NCBI RefSeq assembly: GCF_019297855.1
Contig: NZ_CP079194.1
Location: 1,103,501 to 1,167,500 of the forward strand
Direction: 5' to 3'
From: Gymnodinialimonas ceratoperidinii
GTDB lineage: Bacteria > Pseudomonadota > Alphaproteobacteria > Rhodobacterales > Rhodobacteraceae
DNA: 64,000 nt
This document shows positions 39,958 to 47,762 of this stretch, one piece after another; position 1 is the first letter of the stretch; each line of letters starts with the position of its first letter. Under the pieces are notes generated by a model. It saw only the letters and a program-made list of their open reading frames with translations. It had not been told where the DNA came from and ran no database searches. A program made the position numbers and the translations under genes.

Positions 39958-40257
39958 ATGCGATTTATATACCCCGCTGTTGCGGTGGCCGTCATGGCTG
40001 TTCCGCAATCTGTCCAAGCCAATCCGATCCAGCGTGCCTGCATGGCATCCGACCAGTACTCATCGCGGAGCCTGTGCTCCTGCATCGGCGATGCGGCCGA
40101 CGTGACCTTGTCGCGGCGCCAGATGCGCGAAGGGGCGCGGTGGTTCGACGATCCGCAACGGGCGCAGGATACGCGGCAGTCCGACCGGGCCCGCGACGAG
40201 GAAATGTGGTCGGCGTGGCGGACATTCTCGACCCTGGCCGAGCAAAGCTGCGGTTGA
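39958..40257 (+). CDS. Small secreted cysteine-containing protein, unknown function
   Basis: A 99-residue protein with a signal peptide (MRFIYPAVAVAVMAVPQSVQA, likely cut before NPIQ). The mature part of about 78 residues has four cysteines (RACMAS, SLCSCIGDAAD, and Cys at the second-last position) and is otherwise polar and charged. AGAGG sits 9 bases before the ATG. The cysteine pattern suggests a disulfide-stabilised periplasmic protein, but no family is recognised. Confidence 0.6.
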   Translation: MRFIYPAVAVAVMAVPQSVQANPIQRACMASDQYSSRSLCSCIGDAADVTLSRRQMREGARWFDDPQRAQDTRQSDRARDEEMWSAWRTFSTLAEQSCG

Positions 40258-40321
40258 CCGAACGGGTGAGATTCTGCGCGCCGGCAGGCTTTTGACCGGC
40301 GGCGCGCAGGGCTGAGACATG

Positions 40322-40350
40322 ACGGCTCCGCTCGGGAAGGGCGGAGCCGT
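40322..40350 (-). terminator. Hairpin terminator of the copper-chaperone unit
   Basis: ACGGCTCCGC and GCGGAGCCGT form a perfect 10-bp stem with an 9-base loop, 15 bases beyond the pcuC-like stop. The T-run after the stem is weak, so it may work partly as an mRNA 3'-end stabiliser. Confidence 0.55.
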
Positions 40351-40365
40351 TGTCGTCTCGATGGA

Positions 40366-40893
40366 TCAGTGGTCGGAGCCGTGGCCGCTGTGATCCGCGT
40401 CGTCCATGTCCATGTCCATCGCGCCGTGGTCCGCGTGCTCTCCATGGGCGCCAGCGCCCGGCTGACGCTCGTTGTCGATGACGATGGTCTGGGTGACGGG
40501 GTCGGCATGCTCGAAGGTGAAGGTCACTTCGATCTCCTCCCCTTGGACCAGAGGGCCAGTGAGGCCGAGCATCATCACGTGCATGCCGCCACGGGTGAGG
40601 TGAATGCGCTCGCCAGCCGCGACGGGGAAGCCGTCTTCGACCTCTCTCATCCGCATGATGCCATTGTCTTCCTCGATATGCGTGTGCAGCTCCAGCCGTT
40701 CAGCCGCCTCGGAAGACGCGCCGATCAGGCGGTCGTCGGTGTCAGAATGGTTGAACAGCGTTAGGAAGGTCGCGCCGGTCTGGGCGACGGGGCTAGAGGC
40801 GCGGGCATAGGCGTCTTCGATCACCATATGGGCGGACGCAAGGGTGGGGAGCACCGCGAAGGCGGTGGCGAGGAGCGTTGTTTTGAAGGTCAT
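40366..40893 (-). CDS. Periplasmic copper chaperone PCu(A)C
   Basis: A 175-residue protein with a signal peptide (MTFKTTLLATAFAVLPTLASA) and the PCuAC copper site: LELHTHIEEDNGIMRMREV and RGGMHVMMLGL supply the conserved His and Met ligands in the H-(M)-x-M-x-HxM arrangement. This family delivers Cu(I) to the CuA or CuB centre of cytochrome oxidase. The C-terminus is an unusual His/Met/Asp tail (HGEHADHGAMDMDMDDADHSGHGSDH, read here in parts) that probably adds copper-binding capacity. It lies 36 bases downstream of a DUF2946-like gene in the same direction. Confidence 0.92.
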   Translation of the reverse strand: MTFKTTLLATAFAVLPTLASAHMVIEDAYARASSPVAQTGATFLTLFNHSDTDDRLIGASSEAAERLELHTHIEEDNGIMRMREVEDGFPVAAGERIHLTRGGMHVMMLGLTGPLVQGEEIEVTFTFEHADPVTQTIVIDNERQPGAGAHGEHADHGAMDMDMDDADHSGHGSDH

Positions 40894-40929
40894 ATTGTCT
40901 CTCGTAGGTTTTTGAGGGGTGTCTTTGGC

Positions 40930-41286
40930 TCAGACACCGCGCGGTGGTGCGCGGGCATGGCCACCCTGAAAAACATGGAGAGCAGTGAGGGGATGTGCGG
41001 TGAAGGGCTGCGCCGGGCGGAGCGTGGCACGGATCGGCTGGACGCCCGCGCGGGGCGGCGGTGTCGCGGCCAGAACCAGATGACAGGCGGGACACTCGGG
41101 GGCGGCGACGGCCTCTCCGGCGTCATCGAGAATCGGGACGCCCGCGCGGTCGAGCAGCAGGATCGGCGCGCCGGTGCCGCAATAGCCGCCAGCCACCGCC
41201 ATGCGTGTCTGCGCGACAACAGCCGCGAGGCTGGTGAGCACCAAGGCAAACACGATGAACGTGGGGATGAGCGCGCGGCGGATCAT
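40930..41286 (-). CDS. DUF2946-like small exported protein with CxxC
   Basis: A 118-residue protein from ATG 41286 (MIRRALIPTFIVFALVLTSLAAVVAQ, signal peptide or anchor). The mature part contains GGYCGTGAPILLLD and PECPACHLVLAA; the CPAC and His resemble DUF2946 proteins often found beside copper-handling genes. It is 36 bases upstream of the copper chaperone gene and likely co-transcribed. I infer a role in copper supply or binding; family assignment is moderate. Confidence 0.6.
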   Translation of the reverse strand: MIRRALIPTFIVFALVLTSLAAVVAQTRMAVAGGYCGTGAPILLLDRAGVPILDDAGEAVAAPECPACHLVLAATPPPRAGVQPIRATLRPAQPFTAHPLTALHVFQGGHARAPPRGV

Positions 41287-41357
41287 GGACGCGCTTGTAG
41301 CGCGGGGCCTTGGTCGGGGCCAAGGGTCAAACGCCCGCGAACTGCCACACACACGAA

Positions 41358-41384
41358 GCCCCGCGCGGGACATCCCGGCGGGGC
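41358..41384 (-). terminator. Hairpin downstream of rpmB
   Basis: GCCCCGC and GCGGGGC (41358-41364 and 41378-41384) enclose a loop that itself contains a short CGGGA/TCCCG pairing. It lies about 50 bases after the rpmB stop on the minus strand. The T-run is poor, so termination is only possible. Confidence 0.35.
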
Positions 41385-41436
41385 GAAAGGTGTCGGATGC
41401 GGCGGGGTGAGCCGCCTGCAGCCTATCGATCGGGGA

Positions 41437-41727
41437 TCAGGCCTGTGCGGCCTGCGCCTTGGCGATCTCTTTCTTGATCTTCAGCGCGCGCTCGCTGAGC
41501 TCGGCGTCCTTGGCTTTCGCCATGAATGCGTCGAGGCCACCGCGGTGGTCAACGGTGCGCAGGGCCGCGTTGGAGATGCGCAGCTTGAAGCGGCGGTCCA
41601 GCGTGTCGGAGCCGAGCGTCACGTCGCTCAGGTTCGGCAGGAACCGGCGGCGGGTGCGGTTCTTGGCGTGGCTTACGTTGTTGCCCGTCATCGGGCCTTT
41701 GCCGGTCAGTTCGCAGACGCGCGACAT
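41437..41727 (-). CDS. rpmB: 50S ribosomal protein L28
   Basis: A 96-residue ribosomal protein. The start [33 protein letters not shown] is the canonical L28 signature. The C-terminal extension ([31 protein letters not shown]) is typical of alphaproteobacteria. The ATG at 41727 is used; the upstream open frame is spurious. A single-gene unit upstream of the copper-related genes. Confidence 0.97.
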   Translation of the reverse strand: MSRVCELTGKGPMTGNNVSHAKNRTRRRFLPNLSDVTLGSDTLDRRFKLRISNAALRTVDHRGGLDAFMAKAKDAELSERALKIKKEIAKAQAAQA

Positions 41728-41931
41728 GGGGTGTCCTCTTCGTATCTCAAGCAGGGCCGGGGCGATCTGCCGGGGGCTCTGAAACCAATAGGGCGCGGAG
41801 AAGACTCTGCGCCCGGAAAATCTGAATTGGGAAGTACGGAGGCCGCGCCGGGGTGTCAAGCCGTGAATCGGCCCTGAACCGCTTGTTTCGGGGATTCACG
41901 CCGTCGATATTTGCGCATAGCGTGGGGCGCG

Positions 41932-42573
41932 ATGAAAGAGACCGATCTATATCCCCCCGTCAAAGCGCATCTGGAGGCCCATGGCTTTACCGTCAAGGGA
42001 GAGATCGGACCGGCGGATGTCGTCGGAATGCGCGGCGAGGACATGGTCGTGGTGGAGTTGAAGCGGGGCTTCTCGCTGACCCTGTTCCACCAGGGAATCG
42101 CGCGATTGGCGGTCTGTGACTGCGTCTACCTCGCCGTGGCCAAGGGGCGCGGCCGGCCCTGGTTGAAGGCGTTGCGGGAGAATGTGCGCATGGCACGCCG
42201 GTTGGGATTGGGCGTCATGGGGGTGGATGTGGAGGCGGGCACGGTGAAGGTCTACGCCGAGCCCGGCCCCTACACGCCGCGCAAGGTGGCGCGGAAGCGG
42301 CGCATGATCGTGAGCGAATTCGAGCGGCGCGAGGGCGATCCGAACCTTGGCGGCCTGCAGGGCGCGCGGGTCACGGCCTACCGGCAGGAGGCGACGCTCT
42401 GCGCCGAGTTCCTTGCGCTGGCGGGCGCGGCCAAGGGCGCGGAGGTGGCGAAATCCACCGGCGTTGCGCGGGCGACGCTGATCATGCGGTCCAATCACTA
42501 CGGGTGGTTCGAGAAGGTCTCGACCGGGGTCTACCGTTTGAACGAGGCGGGTCGCGCGGCGCTGTCGGAGTGA
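41932..42573 (+). CDS. DUF2161 family PD-(D/E)XK nuclease-like protein with winged-helix tail
   Basis: A 213-residue protein. The N-terminal half has the restriction-endonuclease-like core: EIGPADVVGMRGEDMVVVELKRGFS, in which Asp of PAD and Glu/Lys of ELK are the likely metal-binding triad, preceded by LYPPVKAHLEAHGF. The C-terminal portion (AAKGAEVAKSTGVARATLIMRSNHYGWFEKVSTGVYRLNEAG) reads as a winged helix. DUF2161 proteins are described as putative PD-(D/E)XK phosphodiesterases without a known role. The start is the ATG at 41932. It is divergent from rpmB. Confidence 0.78.
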   Translation: MKETDLYPPVKAHLEAHGFTVKGEIGPADVVGMRGEDMVVVELKRGFSLTLFHQGIARLAVCDCVYLAVAKGRGRPWLKALRENVRMARRLGLGVMGVDVEAGTVKVYAEPGPYTPRKVARKRRMIVSEFERREGDPNLGGLQGARVTAYRQEATLCAEFLALAGAAKGAEVAKSTGVARATLIMRSNHYGWFEKVSTGVYRLNEAGRAALSE

Positions 42574-42616
42574 GGCGAACCATCGGCGGGGCGGCCCGTG
42601 TGGGGCGGGCCGGGGG

Positions 42617-42639
42617 CCGTATTTGGAAAAAGATGAAGG
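42617..42639 (+). repeat. Degenerate copy of the intergenic box
   Basis: CCGTATTTGGAAAAAGATGAAGG-type sequence here matches the 3' part of the GTTGTATTGGCC...AAGATGAAG box with several changes. It lies in the 243-base spacer between the DUF2161 gene and nrdR. No flanking palindrome is seen. The match is partial, so the call is tentative. Confidence 0.4.
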
Positions 42640-42816
42640 GCATGTTGACCGGAGTGCAACAGGCGGGCGGTGCCATATCCTGTAGGGGTGGATTGGGCCT
42701 ACACAAGCCGTGACGTGCTCCCTATAGTGCCTGTGGATAAGCGGGCAAAAGCCCCAAAACAGAGGCCGGCGCGGCGAGGGTTCCTCCGGAGCGCGACAGA
42801 GACGGGAGGCTGCGCC

Positions 42817-43287
42817 ATGCGTTGCCCATTTTGCGGAAATGTGGACACCCAGGTGAAGGACTCGCGTCCGGCGGAGGACCATGTGGCGATCCGGCGGCGG
42901 CGGTTCTGTCCGGCCTGCGCGGGGCGTTTCACGACCTACGAGCGGGTGCAGCTGCGCGATCTTGTGGTGATCAAGTCCAGCGGCAAGCGCGAGGATTTCG
43001 ACCGCTCGAAGCTGGAGCGCTCAATCCGCATGGCCCTGCAGAAGCGGCCGATCGAGCCGGAGCGGGTGGACCAGATGATCTCGGGCATGGTGCGGCGCCT
43101 GGAGAGCCTGGGCGAGACCGACGTGCAGTCGAAGGTCATCGGCGAGATCGTGATGGAGCGTCTGGCGGCGATCGATACCGTCGCCTACGTGCGTTTCGCG
43201 AGCGTTTACAAGAACTTCCAGGCAACGGGCGATTTCGAGGATTTCCTTTCGGAATTGCGACCGCCTGCACAGACCACCGAAAGCTGA
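42817..43287 (+). CDS. nrdR: Transcriptional repressor NrdR
   Basis: A 156-residue zinc-finger/ATP-cone repressor of ribonucleotide reductase genes. The zinc ribbon uses Cys3, Cys6, Cys31 and Cys34 (CPFCGN...CPACAGRF), and the ATP-cone follows ([29 protein letters not shown]). GGGAGG lies 7 bases upstream of the ATG. Its stop is one base from the ribD start, so both are in one operon, a conserved order in alphaproteobacteria. Confidence 0.97.
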   Translation: MRCPFCGNVDTQVKDSRPAEDHVAIRRRRFCPACAGRFTTYERVQLRDLVVIKSSGKREDFDRSKLERSIRMALQKRPIEPERVDQMISGMVRRLESLGETDVQSKVIGEIVMERLAAIDTVAYVRFASVYKNFQATGDFEDFLSELRPPAQTTES

Positions 43288-43288
43288 A

Positions 43289-44383
43289 ATGAGTGACGCG
43301 CGCTGGATGGCTCTGGCGCTGAGCCTCGGCGCGCGCGGGCTTGGGAAGGTCTGGCCGAACCCCGCCGTGGGCTGCGTGCTGGTGCGCGACGGTCGTGTCG
43401 TCGGACGTGGCGCAACAGCGCCGGGCGGGCGGCCCCATGCCGAGGTCGTGGCCCTGCGGCAGGCGGGTGACGCCGCGCGCGGGGCTTGCGCCTATGTCAG
43501 TCTGGAGCCTTGCAATCATACCGGGCAGACCGGGCCTTGCGCCCAGGCGTTGATCGACGCCGGGGTGGCGCGGGTCGTGGTGGGCTGTGGCGATCCTGAT
43601 CCTCGGGTGGCGGGCGGCGGCATCGCGCGGATGCGGGACGCTGGCATCGAGGTCGTTACGGGGGTTTGCGAGGCGGAGGCTTTGCGGGTGCATGAGGGGT
43701 TCCTGTCGCGGGTGCGCGAAGGGCGTCCGATGGTGACGCTGAAGGTGGCGACCTCGCTCGATGGACGGATCGCGACGGCGAGTGGCGAGAGCCAATGGAT
43801 CACCGGCCCCGAGGCGCGGCGGCGGGTGCATTGGATGCGCGGCCGCCACGACGCGGTGATGGTGGGCGCGGGCACGGCGCGGGCCGATGACCCGGCGTTG
43901 ACGGTGCGCGGGATGGGCGATGTGGCGCAGCCGGTGCGGGTGGTGATCTCGCGCAGGTTGGGGCTACCGGTGGACTCGGTTCTGGGACGCAGTGCGCGGG
44001 AGGTGCCGGTCTGGTTGGTCCATGGCCCGGACGCGCCGGCTGCGGCGCGGGAGGCGTGGAGCGCGGTGGGTGCGCGGCTGCTGGAAGTGACGCCCGATGC
44101 CAGCGGGCAGGTGGACGCGGACGCGGCGTTGCGGCGGTTGGGAGACGAGGGCCTGACACGGGTTTTCTGCGAAGGTGGTGGCGCCTTGGCGGCGTCGCTT
44201 CTGGCGGCGGACGCGGTGGATCGGCTCGCGGTGTTTTCGGGCGGCGTGATGCTGGGCGCGGAGGGCACGCCGTCGGTCGGCGCGATGGGCATTGCGGCTT
44301 TGGCGGAGGCGCCCCGGTTCGCGTTGGAGCGGGTTGAACAGCTGGGGCCGGATGCGCTGAGCCTTTGGCGGCGTCACACCTGA
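43289..44383 (+). CDS. ribD: Bifunctional riboflavin deaminase/reductase RibD
   Basis: A 364-residue enzyme for the second and third steps of riboflavin synthesis. The zinc deaminase half has His50-Ala-Glu52 in PHAEVVAL and Cys75/Cys84 in EPCNHTGQTGPC. The reductase half begins at TLKVATSLDGRIATASGESQWITG and includes VMVGAGTARADDPALTVR and FCEGGGALAASLL. Follows nrdR with a one-base gap. The next rib gene (ribE) lies nearly 5 kb on, behind an inverted capsule cluster. Confidence 0.96.
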   Translation: MSDARWMALALSLGARGLGKVWPNPAVGCVLVRDGRVVGRGATAPGGRPHAEVVALRQAGDAARGACAYVSLEPCNHTGQTGPCAQALIDAGVARVVVGCGDPDPRVAGGGIARMRDAGIEVVTGVCEAEALRVHEGFLSRVREGRPMVTLKVATSLDGRIATASGESQWITGPEARRRVHWMRGRHDAVMVGAGTARADDPALTVRGMGDVAQPVRVVISRRLGLPVDSVLGRSAREVPVWLVHGPDAPAAAREAWSAVGARLLEVTPDASGQVDADAALRRLGDEGLTRVFCEGGGALAASLLAADAVDRLAVFSGGVMLGAEGTPSVGAMGIAALAEAPRFALERVEQLGPDALSLWRRHT

Positions 44384-44455
44384 GATATTTGAATTTCGCT
44401 AGATACCTGTGGGTAACTCTGTGAGTGGCGCTGTGTCAGGTCGCATTTGTGCAAC

Positions 44456-46501
44456 CTAGCGGCGCCAGAGCCAGCTGTGCCCTGCCAGCCATCCCTGTAA
44501 TTTTGCCAAGGCGCGGAGCGATGGTTTGCGGGGGACGCCTGCGCCTGTGCGCAGCCGTTCGACGGCGATCTCGACCGGGCAGGGGAGGCCTGTGACCGGG
44601 TCGGTATAGCGCGGATAGGTGATCAGCGCGGCGTGGACAAGGGCGGCAAGGGAGGGGCGTGCGGTGCGTCGGGAAGGGATGGTGCCGTGGTCGTCGGTCA
44701 GGCCCCATCCGGCGTAGAAGGGCGCGCCCAGGGTGGTGACGGGAATGCCCCGGATCAGCGCCTCGAACCCCATGGCGGAGGTCATGGTGACGAGGTGATC
44801 GGTGACGGAGAGCAGCGCCACGGCGCCGGTCTCTCGCGCGATGTGATCGGCGGGCGCGGCCTCGGCCTCGGTGAGCGCGCCGGGGCGCAGGCCGGCTTCC
44901 ACATCGGGGTGGGGTTTGTAGATCACGAAAGCCTCGGGGAAGAGGGCGCGGGCTTGGTGGAGGAGGGCCGCGTTGGTCGACACCGCGCCCGCGCCGAGGC
45001 GTATCGAGGCGTCGTCCTCCACCTGGCCGGGCACCAGCACCACGGCGCGGCCCGGCGGCAGATCGGGGAGGGTGCCGCCGGTGAGGTTGTATTTCGTCAG
45101 CCCGGCGCGGCGCAGGGTCTGGATCAGACGCTCGGCGCGAAGGAGGCGCGGCGGGGGGAGGGTGGCGGCCTCGGCAATCAGACGCTCCAGCCGGCTCTCG
45201 CGGGTCGGGTCATAGTAAATGCCGAGGTCGTCCCGGACCAGCGAGAGGGGCGGGACCAGCTCCGCACCGAGGCCGCGCGAGCGCAGGAAGCCATCTTCCA
45301 CCCGCAGGAGGGGCGCATCGCCGCAGGCGGCGGCGAGGTCGGGCGTGGCGTGGCTGGCCCAGACCAATGTCGGGCGATCCGGCTCGGGCTGGGCCGAGAA
45401 CCGAAGGGGGCCGTGCTGGCCGAAGCTGGCGCGCAGGTGGCCGCGTTTCCAGCTGCGCATGCCGAGCGCGGTGTAGCCTGCGCGATCCTCGCGCCAGGCG
45501 CGGGCTTGGGCCTCGAGCGCGCCGAGGGCGTCTTCCACCTCGCCAAGCGCGTCGCGGTAGGGGTCGTACCATGTGGGGTGGAGCAGCAGCGCGCCGGCGA
45601 CGAGCTGCGCGCGGGTCAGCGTCCGTTGGCGGCGGGCCGGGGTAGGGCGGCGGTCATCGGTGAGGCCCCAACCTGCGTAGAAGGGCACGCCGAATGTCAC
45701 GGGTTTGTGGCCCGCAAGAATGGCCTCGAACCCGGCCTGCGAGGTGACGCAGTAGACGGCGCGCGCACCCTCGAACAGGCGCCAGGGGCTGATCGGGCGA
45801 TCTTCGAGCGATACATTGGGCGGCAGGGTCTCGGCGTCGAAATGGCCGGGACGGTGGCCGGTGCGGGTCTCGGGGTGGGTCTTGATGACGATATGGGCGT
45901 CGGGGTGATCTTCGCGCGCCCAGGCGAGCGCCTCGGCAAAGCTGTCAGGGGTCGCCTGTCCGAGGGCGATGGAGGCGTCGCCGCGGGTCTGGTCGATCAG
46001 CAGCACATAGCCCGGCGGGGGCGGGGCGAGATCAGGATCGTGGGCGGCATATTTCGACAGGTGTCCCTCGACCATGCGGGCCATGACATCGCGGGCGCGG
46101 TTTAGGAGGGCGGTATCGTCGAGCGGATGGCTGGCGAGGATGTGTTCGAGATCAGAGGGCCCGGTCGCATCGAAGTAGACGCCGCGGCGGTCCACCACGA
46201 GGCCCAGGGGCGGCTCGCCGGAGCGGCCGGGGTGGAGCGACCGCAGGAAAGCATCCTCGACCCGCACGAGGGAGGCGCCGGTGGCCTCGGCCACGGCCTC
46301 GCCGCGCGGGGCATAGGGCGAGTGGCCCCAGACCACGACATCATCGGTGGCCTCGGGCTTGCCGAGCTTCAGGTCATAGCCTGCGAGGGAAAGAATGCGG
46401 CGCACGCGGGCGTTGGTGAGAAAGCCCGCGTTGAAGTGGAAGGCGCGGCGGCGGGGCGGGGCCTGTTGCGCCCCCGCCCCGGTGGTGCCGGGCGTTGCCA
46501 T
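44456..46501 (-). CDS. kpsC: Capsule polysaccharide Kdo-linker transferase KpsC
   Basis: A 681-residue protein with two homologous halves. The first contains RVEDAFLRSLHPGRSGEPPLG...DRRGVYFDA and the second RVEDGFLRSRGLGAELVPPLS...DDLGIYYDP, and each ends with a matching GFEA-to-FYAGWGLTDD block. This duplication is the known layout of KpsC, whose two beta-Kdo transferase modules build the poly-Kdo linker of group 2 capsules together with KpsS. Start codon at 46501, 3 bases after the stop of the exporter gene. Third gene of the kpsS - exporter - kpsC unit, convergent with ribD. Confidence 0.93.
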   Translation of the reverse strand: MATPGTTGAGAQQAPPRRRAFHFNAGFLTNARVRRILSLAGYDLKLGKPEATDDVVVWGHSPYAPRGEAVAEATGASLVRVEDAFLRSLHPGRSGEPPLGLVVDRRGVYFDATGPSDLEHILASHPLDDTALLNRARDVMARMVEGHLSKYAAHDPDLAPPPPGYVLLIDQTRGDASIALGQATPDSFAEALAWAREDHPDAHIVIKTHPETRTGHRPGHFDAETLPPNVSLEDRPISPWRLFEGARAVYCVTSQAGFEAILAGHKPVTFGVPFYAGWGLTDDRRPTPARRQRTLTRAQLVAGALLLHPTWYDPYRDALGEVEDALGALEAQARAWREDRAGYTALGMRSWKRGHLRASFGQHGPLRFSAQPEPDRPTLVWASHATPDLAAACGDAPLLRVEDGFLRSRGLGAELVPPLSLVRDDLGIYYDPTRESRLERLIAEAATLPPPRLLRAERLIQTLRRAGLTKYNLTGGTLPDLPPGRAVVLVPGQVEDDASIRLGAGAVSTNAALLHQARALFPEAFVIYKPHPDVEAGLRPGALTEAEAAPADHIARETGAVALLSVTDHLVTMTSAMGFEALIRGIPVTTLGAPFYAGWGLTDDHGTIPSRRTARPSLAALVHAALITYPRYTDPVTGLPCPVEIAVERLRTGAGVPRKPSLRALAKLQGWLAGHSWLWRR

Positions 46502-46504
46502 GGC

Positions 46505-47659
46505 TCAGTTCGCGGCGCCGACGGATTCCGTGAGCCCGGTGACGCCGCTCAACGTGCCGGTCAGCGCCGAGATCGCGGTGTTGAACTGGGTGATCGGCGC
46601 CGAGGTCACGTAGACCGTGTCGCCATCGCGGATGACGAAGTCGCGGGCCTCGAACATGCCGGTGGGCGCGGTGAGGTCGAGCACGTAGATCATCCGCTGG
46701 GTGCCGATCAGGTCGTCGCGGCCAAGCACGAGGTTGGCGAGTTCCTCGGGCTCGTTGCGGAGCACGAAGACGCCGGTGGGATCGGCGAGCGAGGGGTTGA
46801 GGCCGCCCACGGAGGCAATCGCGTCGATCGCGGAGATCACGCGGCTCTCAAATTCGACGATGGTCTGGGCACCGGTCGCGCCAAGCGCGGTGAACTGGCG
46901 GGTGTCGCCTTCAACCACGATGCGGTCATCGGCGCGCAGCGCCACGTCGACGTTCGGATCGCGGAAGATGTCCTGATACCAGACGGTGCCGGTATGGCCC
47001 CCGCGCACCAGCGTGACGCGCGTCACCTCGGGGTCGAGGGCACTGCCGCCGGCAGCGGCGAGCACGCCGGAGAGGGTCCGCGTCGGACGCTCGATCGGGA
47101 AGATACCCTGACCGTTGACGTCACCTGCGACGACCACGGTGGCGCCGTCGCCGGCCTCACGCGTGACGATGACCTGCGGGTCCGGGGTCTGTTCGTCGAG
47201 GTTGCGGGTGATGACCTCGCGCAGTTGCTCGGGCGTGTTGCCCGCGGCGCGGATGCGGCCAGCGTAGGGGATGAAGATGAAGCCGGATGTATCGACCTGA
47301 AGCGTCGTCAATTGCGCGGCATTGGCGCCCTCACCGGCCAGCAGGCCGTCGGTGACGTTTTCGAAAATGGTGAGCGACAGCAGGTCGCCCGGCCGGATCA
47401 GGTCGGTGTTGGAGACGCCCGCGTTCAGCAACTCGCGCGGGAAACCAAGGGTCGGCACGAGAGATGTGGCGGCGGTGACGCGTTGGTTGACCTCGACCAC
47501 GAAGGCATCGCCCTCGTTCTGGACCGAACCGGCGAAGATCTGGCTGCGGGTCGGGCCTGCCGATGGAAGGACGCGGGTGAGCACATCGCAAGCCGATAGC
47601 GCCACGATACAAGTGCAAAGCGCGGTGATCCGCGCGAAACGGGGAACCCTCGATGTCAC
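46505..47659 (-). CDS. Wza/KpsD-type polysaccharide export lipoprotein
   Basis: A 384-residue outer-membrane exporter. I use the GTG at 47659 because AAAGGAG lies 8 bases upstream and it places a clean lipoprotein signal peptide with lipobox LSAC, Cys24. LIRPGDLLSLTIFEN and VDTSGFIFIPYAGRIRAAGNTPEQLREVI form the poly-export domain, followed by SLBB-like repeats (VVVAGDVNGQGIFPIERPTRTLSGVLAAAGG and later VTRVTLVRGG). The protein should form the outer-membrane channel for capsule. An ABC transporter (KpsM/T) is not in the window. Confidence 0.9.
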   Translation of the reverse strand: MTSRVPRFARITALCTCIVALSACDVLTRVLPSAGPTRSQIFAGSVQNEGDAFVVEVNQRVTAATSLVPTLGFPRELLNAGVSNTDLIRPGDLLSLTIFENVTDGLLAGEGANAAQLTTLQVDTSGFIFIPYAGRIRAAGNTPEQLREVITRNLDEQTPDPQVIVTREAGDGATVVVAGDVNGQGIFPIERPTRTLSGVLAAAGGSALDPEVTRVTLVRGGHTGTVWYQDIFRDPNVDVALRADDRIVVEGDTRQFTALGATGAQTIVEFESRVISAIDAIASVGGLNPSLADPTGVFVLRNEPEELANLVLGRDDLIGTQRMIYVLDLTAPTGMFEARDFVIRDGDTVYVTSAPITQFNTAISALTGTLSGVTGLTESVGAAN

Positions 47660-47762
47660 GGGGATGGCTCCTTTAGCCTGAACTGCCTCAGATATTTTGT
47701 TCTCGTTTTTTTGCAGATTAGCCAAAAAGGCAGGTTCGGGAAACCCTTTTGCAACGCGCGCG

